Origin: an uncultured Ruminococcus sp.
Lineage (GTDB): Bacteria; Bacillota; Clostridia; Oscillospirales; Ruminococcaceae
Assembly (NCBI GenBank): GCA_945835085.1
Contig: CAMAIG010000084.1
Span: 1-6,760, forward strand
Direction of reading: 5' to 3'
DNA: 6,760 bases
The notes under the pieces are model-generated. The model searched no databases, had not been told where the DNA came from, and was given only the letters and a program-made list of their open reading frames with translations. Of the stretch, positions 5,317-6,760 are shown in pieces. A program made the translations under genes and the position numbers. Every line of letters begins with the position of its first letter. The first letter of the stretch is position 1.

Positions 5317-5997
5317 ATGTCTACCGAAAAAATTCTTGTTCTTTCAAGCGGCGGTGTTGACAGCACCACCCTTCTTGCCCTTGCCTGCGAAAGAGCGGGT
5401 AAGGAAAATGTTGTCGCTCTTTCTATTTATTACGGTCAAAAGCATAAAAAAGAGATCGAAGCCTCCGACAGGACCGCCGAGTATTACGGCGTTGAACATA
5501 TCAGGCTTGATCTTTCGGCTGTATTTAGGTACTCGGACTGCTCTCTGCTGGAAGGCTCAGATGCTGACATTCCCCACGAAGCCTATTCGGAGCAGCTTAA
5601 AAAGACCGACGGCGCACCTGTTTCAACATATGTACCCTTCAGAAACGGACTTTTCCTGTCTGCGGCGGCAAGCGTTGCCCTGTCAAAGGACTGCTCCGTG
5701 CTGATGTACGGCGCTCATTCCGATGACGCTGCAGGCAATGCTTATCCCGACTGCTCTCTTGACTTTGTTGAGGCTATGAACAGAGCCGTGAGCGAGGGCA
5801 GCGGCGGTCTGCTCAGGATAGAAGCCCCCTTTGCGGGTATGAATAAAGCGGCTGTTGTTGCCGAAGGCAAACGCCTGGGCGTTCCCTATGAGCTGACCTG
5901 GAGCTGCTACGAGGGCGGCGATGAGCCTTGCAGAGAATGCGGCACCTGCCTTGACAGACGTGCGGCTTTCCTTGCAAACGGCATCGACCTTTATTGA
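5317..5997 (+). CDS. queC: 7-cyano-7-deazaguanine (preQ0) synthase QueC
   Basis: The 226-residue cytoplasmic enzyme converts 7-carboxy-7-deazaguanine to preQ0 with ATP and ammonia, in the queuosine tRNA-modification pathway. Evidence includes the N-terminal ATP-pyrophosphatase P-loop SSGGVDSTT (10-18), the YYGQKHKKE segment (38-46), the STYVPFRNG motif, YGAHSDDAAGNAYPDC, and the C-terminal zinc site with C197, C205, C208 and C211 (CRECGTCLDR). All expected catalytic and zinc residues are present and the length is normal. AGGAG (5305-5309) lies 7 nt before the ATG. No separate promoter is evident, so it is probably co-transcribed with ung. The partner genes queD, queE and queF are not in this window. 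Its stop overlaps the end of the convergent gene by 7 nt. Confidence 0.96.
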   Translation: MSTEKILVLSSGGVDSTTLLALACERAGKENVVALSIYYGQKHKKEIEASDRTAEYYGVEHIRLDLSAVFRYSDCSLLEGSDADIPHEAYSEQLKKTDGAPVSTYVPFRNGLFLSAAASVALSKDCSVLMYGAHSDDAAGNAYPDCSLDFVEAMNRAVSEGSGGLLRIEAPFAGMNKAAVVAEGKRLGVPYELTWSCYEGGDEPCRECGTCLDRRAAFLANGIDLY

Positions 5998-6473
5998 CCC
6001 GCCGAATAGGACAGCCTGATGCTGTCGCTTATGAGCGCTATCAGCTCGGAATTCGTCGGCGGATCGTCCGAGTAGCTTATGGGACAGTGGAGCAGCTCCT
6101 CCGCTGCATGGGTATCGCCGCTGTGCTTTTCCCATGCACAGCAGATGGCGTGGCGTATATTTCTTTCTACCCTTGCGGGTGTGGCACAATACTGTGCTGC
6201 CACCGCAGGGTATAATTTTTTTGTAATCGATTCCGCAAGCTCGGGATCGTCGGCAGCCATTACCACCGCACTCCTCAGATACCTGTAACCCTTTACATTT
6301 GCGGGTATGCCAAGCTTGTTGATGATCTCTGTTACGATCCTTTCAAGAAAAAGGCCTTTTTCACAGGCGCTGACGAAGGTCTTGCTCCGATGCTCCTCCG
6401 AACTTATGGAAATGAAATTGTTTTCGCTGCGGGACGCAGTGCAAGTGCTAAATGACATTATCATATTCCCCAT
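5991..6473 (-). CDS. Stand-alone Spo0A C-terminal (effector) domain protein
   Basis: The 160-residue product matches only the DNA-binding half of Spo0A, the master regulator of sporulation. Recognisable segments are IVTEIINKLGIPANVKGYRYLR (split here as residues 46-54 and 55-67), SITKKLYPAVAAQY (82-95), the recognition helix region ARVERNIRHAI (100-110) and PTNSELIALISD (near 138-149). These follow the order in Bacillus Spo0A. The phospho-receiver domain is absent; the first roughly 38 residues look unrelated and contain no Asp phosphorylation motif. It may bind 0A boxes without phosphorylation control, or compete with full Spo0A (inference). The start is uncertain: ATG at 6473 has only a weak AGAAG nearby, while ATG at 6458 has GGGG (6468-6471) 9 nt upstream. 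The upstream region has an exact 0A box. Confidence 0.87.
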   Translation of the reverse strand: MGNMIMSFSTCTASRSENNFISISSEEHRSKTFVSACEKGLFLERIVTEIINKLGIPANVKGYRYLRSAVVMAADDPELAESITKKLYPAVAAQYCATPARVERNIRHAICCAWEKHSGDTHAAEELLHCPISYSDDPPTNSELIALISDSIRLSYSAGQ

Positions 6474-6555
6474 TCTTCTCTAAAAATAATCGGTTGTTAT
6501 CCTGCAAGTCCGGTTTATATGTATCTTACCGTTGGCACCGTCGGTTCTATTATTT

Positions 6556-6583
6556 ATTATGGCGATTTATAGGGAAAAGTCAA
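6556..6583 (-). promoter_or_regulatory. Proximal promoter of the Spo0A_C gene
   Basis: On the minus strand the -35 is TTGACT (6578-6583) and the -10 is CATAAT (6556-6561) at 16 bp, or TAATAA (6554-6559) at 18 bp. The predicted start is about 6549, giving a leader near 75 nt. The 0A box lies 9 nt upstream of the -35, a position suited to activation by a Spo0A-type protein. Confidence 0.6.
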
Positions 6584-6592
6584 CGCAAAACT

Positions 6593-6599
6593 TTCGACA
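6593..6599 (-). promoter_or_regulatory. Exact Spo0A-binding site (0A box, TGTCGAA)
   Basis: TGTCGAA on the minus strand matches the established 0A-box core at all seven positions. It sits just upstream of the proximal promoter and shares its first T with a TATAAT (6599-6604) that could be the -10 of a more distal promoter, although that has only a weak -35. A bound Spo0A-type protein could thus block the distal and help the proximal promoter (inference). A 6/7 match (TCTCGAA) lies at 6675-6681. Confidence 0.6.
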
Positions 6600-6603
6600 T
6601 TAT

Positions 6604-6760
6604 ATAGCAATTTGTTATATCAGATAAATTTTTCATGAAGGATTTTTTCTATTACTATGATAAAATGCCGCTGTTTCGAGAAAAGTTTATAGTTTATTAA
6701 CATAAATTTAATTAATATTGAGCCGCAAAATCTTACAAAAGTCCTGTTATCCACGCACAG
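6604..6760. other. AT-rich non-coding end of the window
   Basis: No reading frame, RNA gene or terminator is convincing here. The stretch is strongly AT-rich around 6683-6720 and holds a near 0A box (6675-6681) and one near-match to a DnaA box (TTATCCACG, 6747-6755; the consensus ends in A). The neighbouring gene to the right is outside the window. Confidence 0.4.

Noticed and set aside
6010..6026. GACAGC/GCTGTC hairpin as terminator for queC
   Set aside because: The stem is short, has no T-tract on the plus strand and lies inside the convergent coding sequence.

Overview
The window looks like a piece of chromosome from a low-to-mid GC Firmicute of the Clostridia, most likely a Ruminococcus-type member of the Oscillospiraceae. 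This is inferred from the Spo0A-family regulator, strong consensus sigma-A promoters, AGGAGG-type ribosome binding sites, a NiCo (czcD) riboswitch, and surface proteins with Ala/Pro/Glu-rich stalks ending in a TG-plus-hydrophobic-plus-KRK tail. No mobile element, rRNA, tRNA or CRISPR array is visible.

Left part (2-1960, minus strand): two paralogous secreted proteins, each with a signal peptide, a beta-rich ectodomain, an EAPA repeat stalk and a near-identical C-terminal anchoring tail. Each is its own transcription unit. A GAAA-loop terminator lies behind the upstream gene. The two promoters share one architecture (AAATTGTG, 10 nt, ATTGTAA, 17 nt, TATAAT), so they are probably co-regulated. 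Both leaders contain a hairpin near the 5' end.

Middle (2093-4568, plus strand): a CapA-family lipoprotein is followed, almost without a gap, by a perfect TTGACA-17-TATAAT promoter. That promoter drives a NiCo riboswitch leader with an intrinsic terminator, then a cation diffusion facilitator (CDF) metal exporter. This is a self-contained metal-responsive export unit.

Right part (4565-6760): uracil-DNA glycosylase (ung) has a second perfect TTGACA-17-TATAAT promoter whose -35 overlaps the stop codon of the exporter gene. queC (7-cyano-7-deazaguanine synthase) follows 23 nt later, probably in the same transcript. A convergent minus-strand gene, overlapping the queC stop by 7 nt, encodes a receiver-less protein carrying only the Spo0A C-terminal DNA-binding domain. 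Its upstream region holds an exact 0A box (TGTCGAA) between two possible promoters, suggesting Spo0A-type regulation or autoregulation. The window ends in an AT-rich non-coding stretch with one near-match to a DnaA box.

The best candidates for something undescribed are the paired surface proteins with their shared promoter module, and the stand-alone Spo0A effector-domain gene with its own 0A box.
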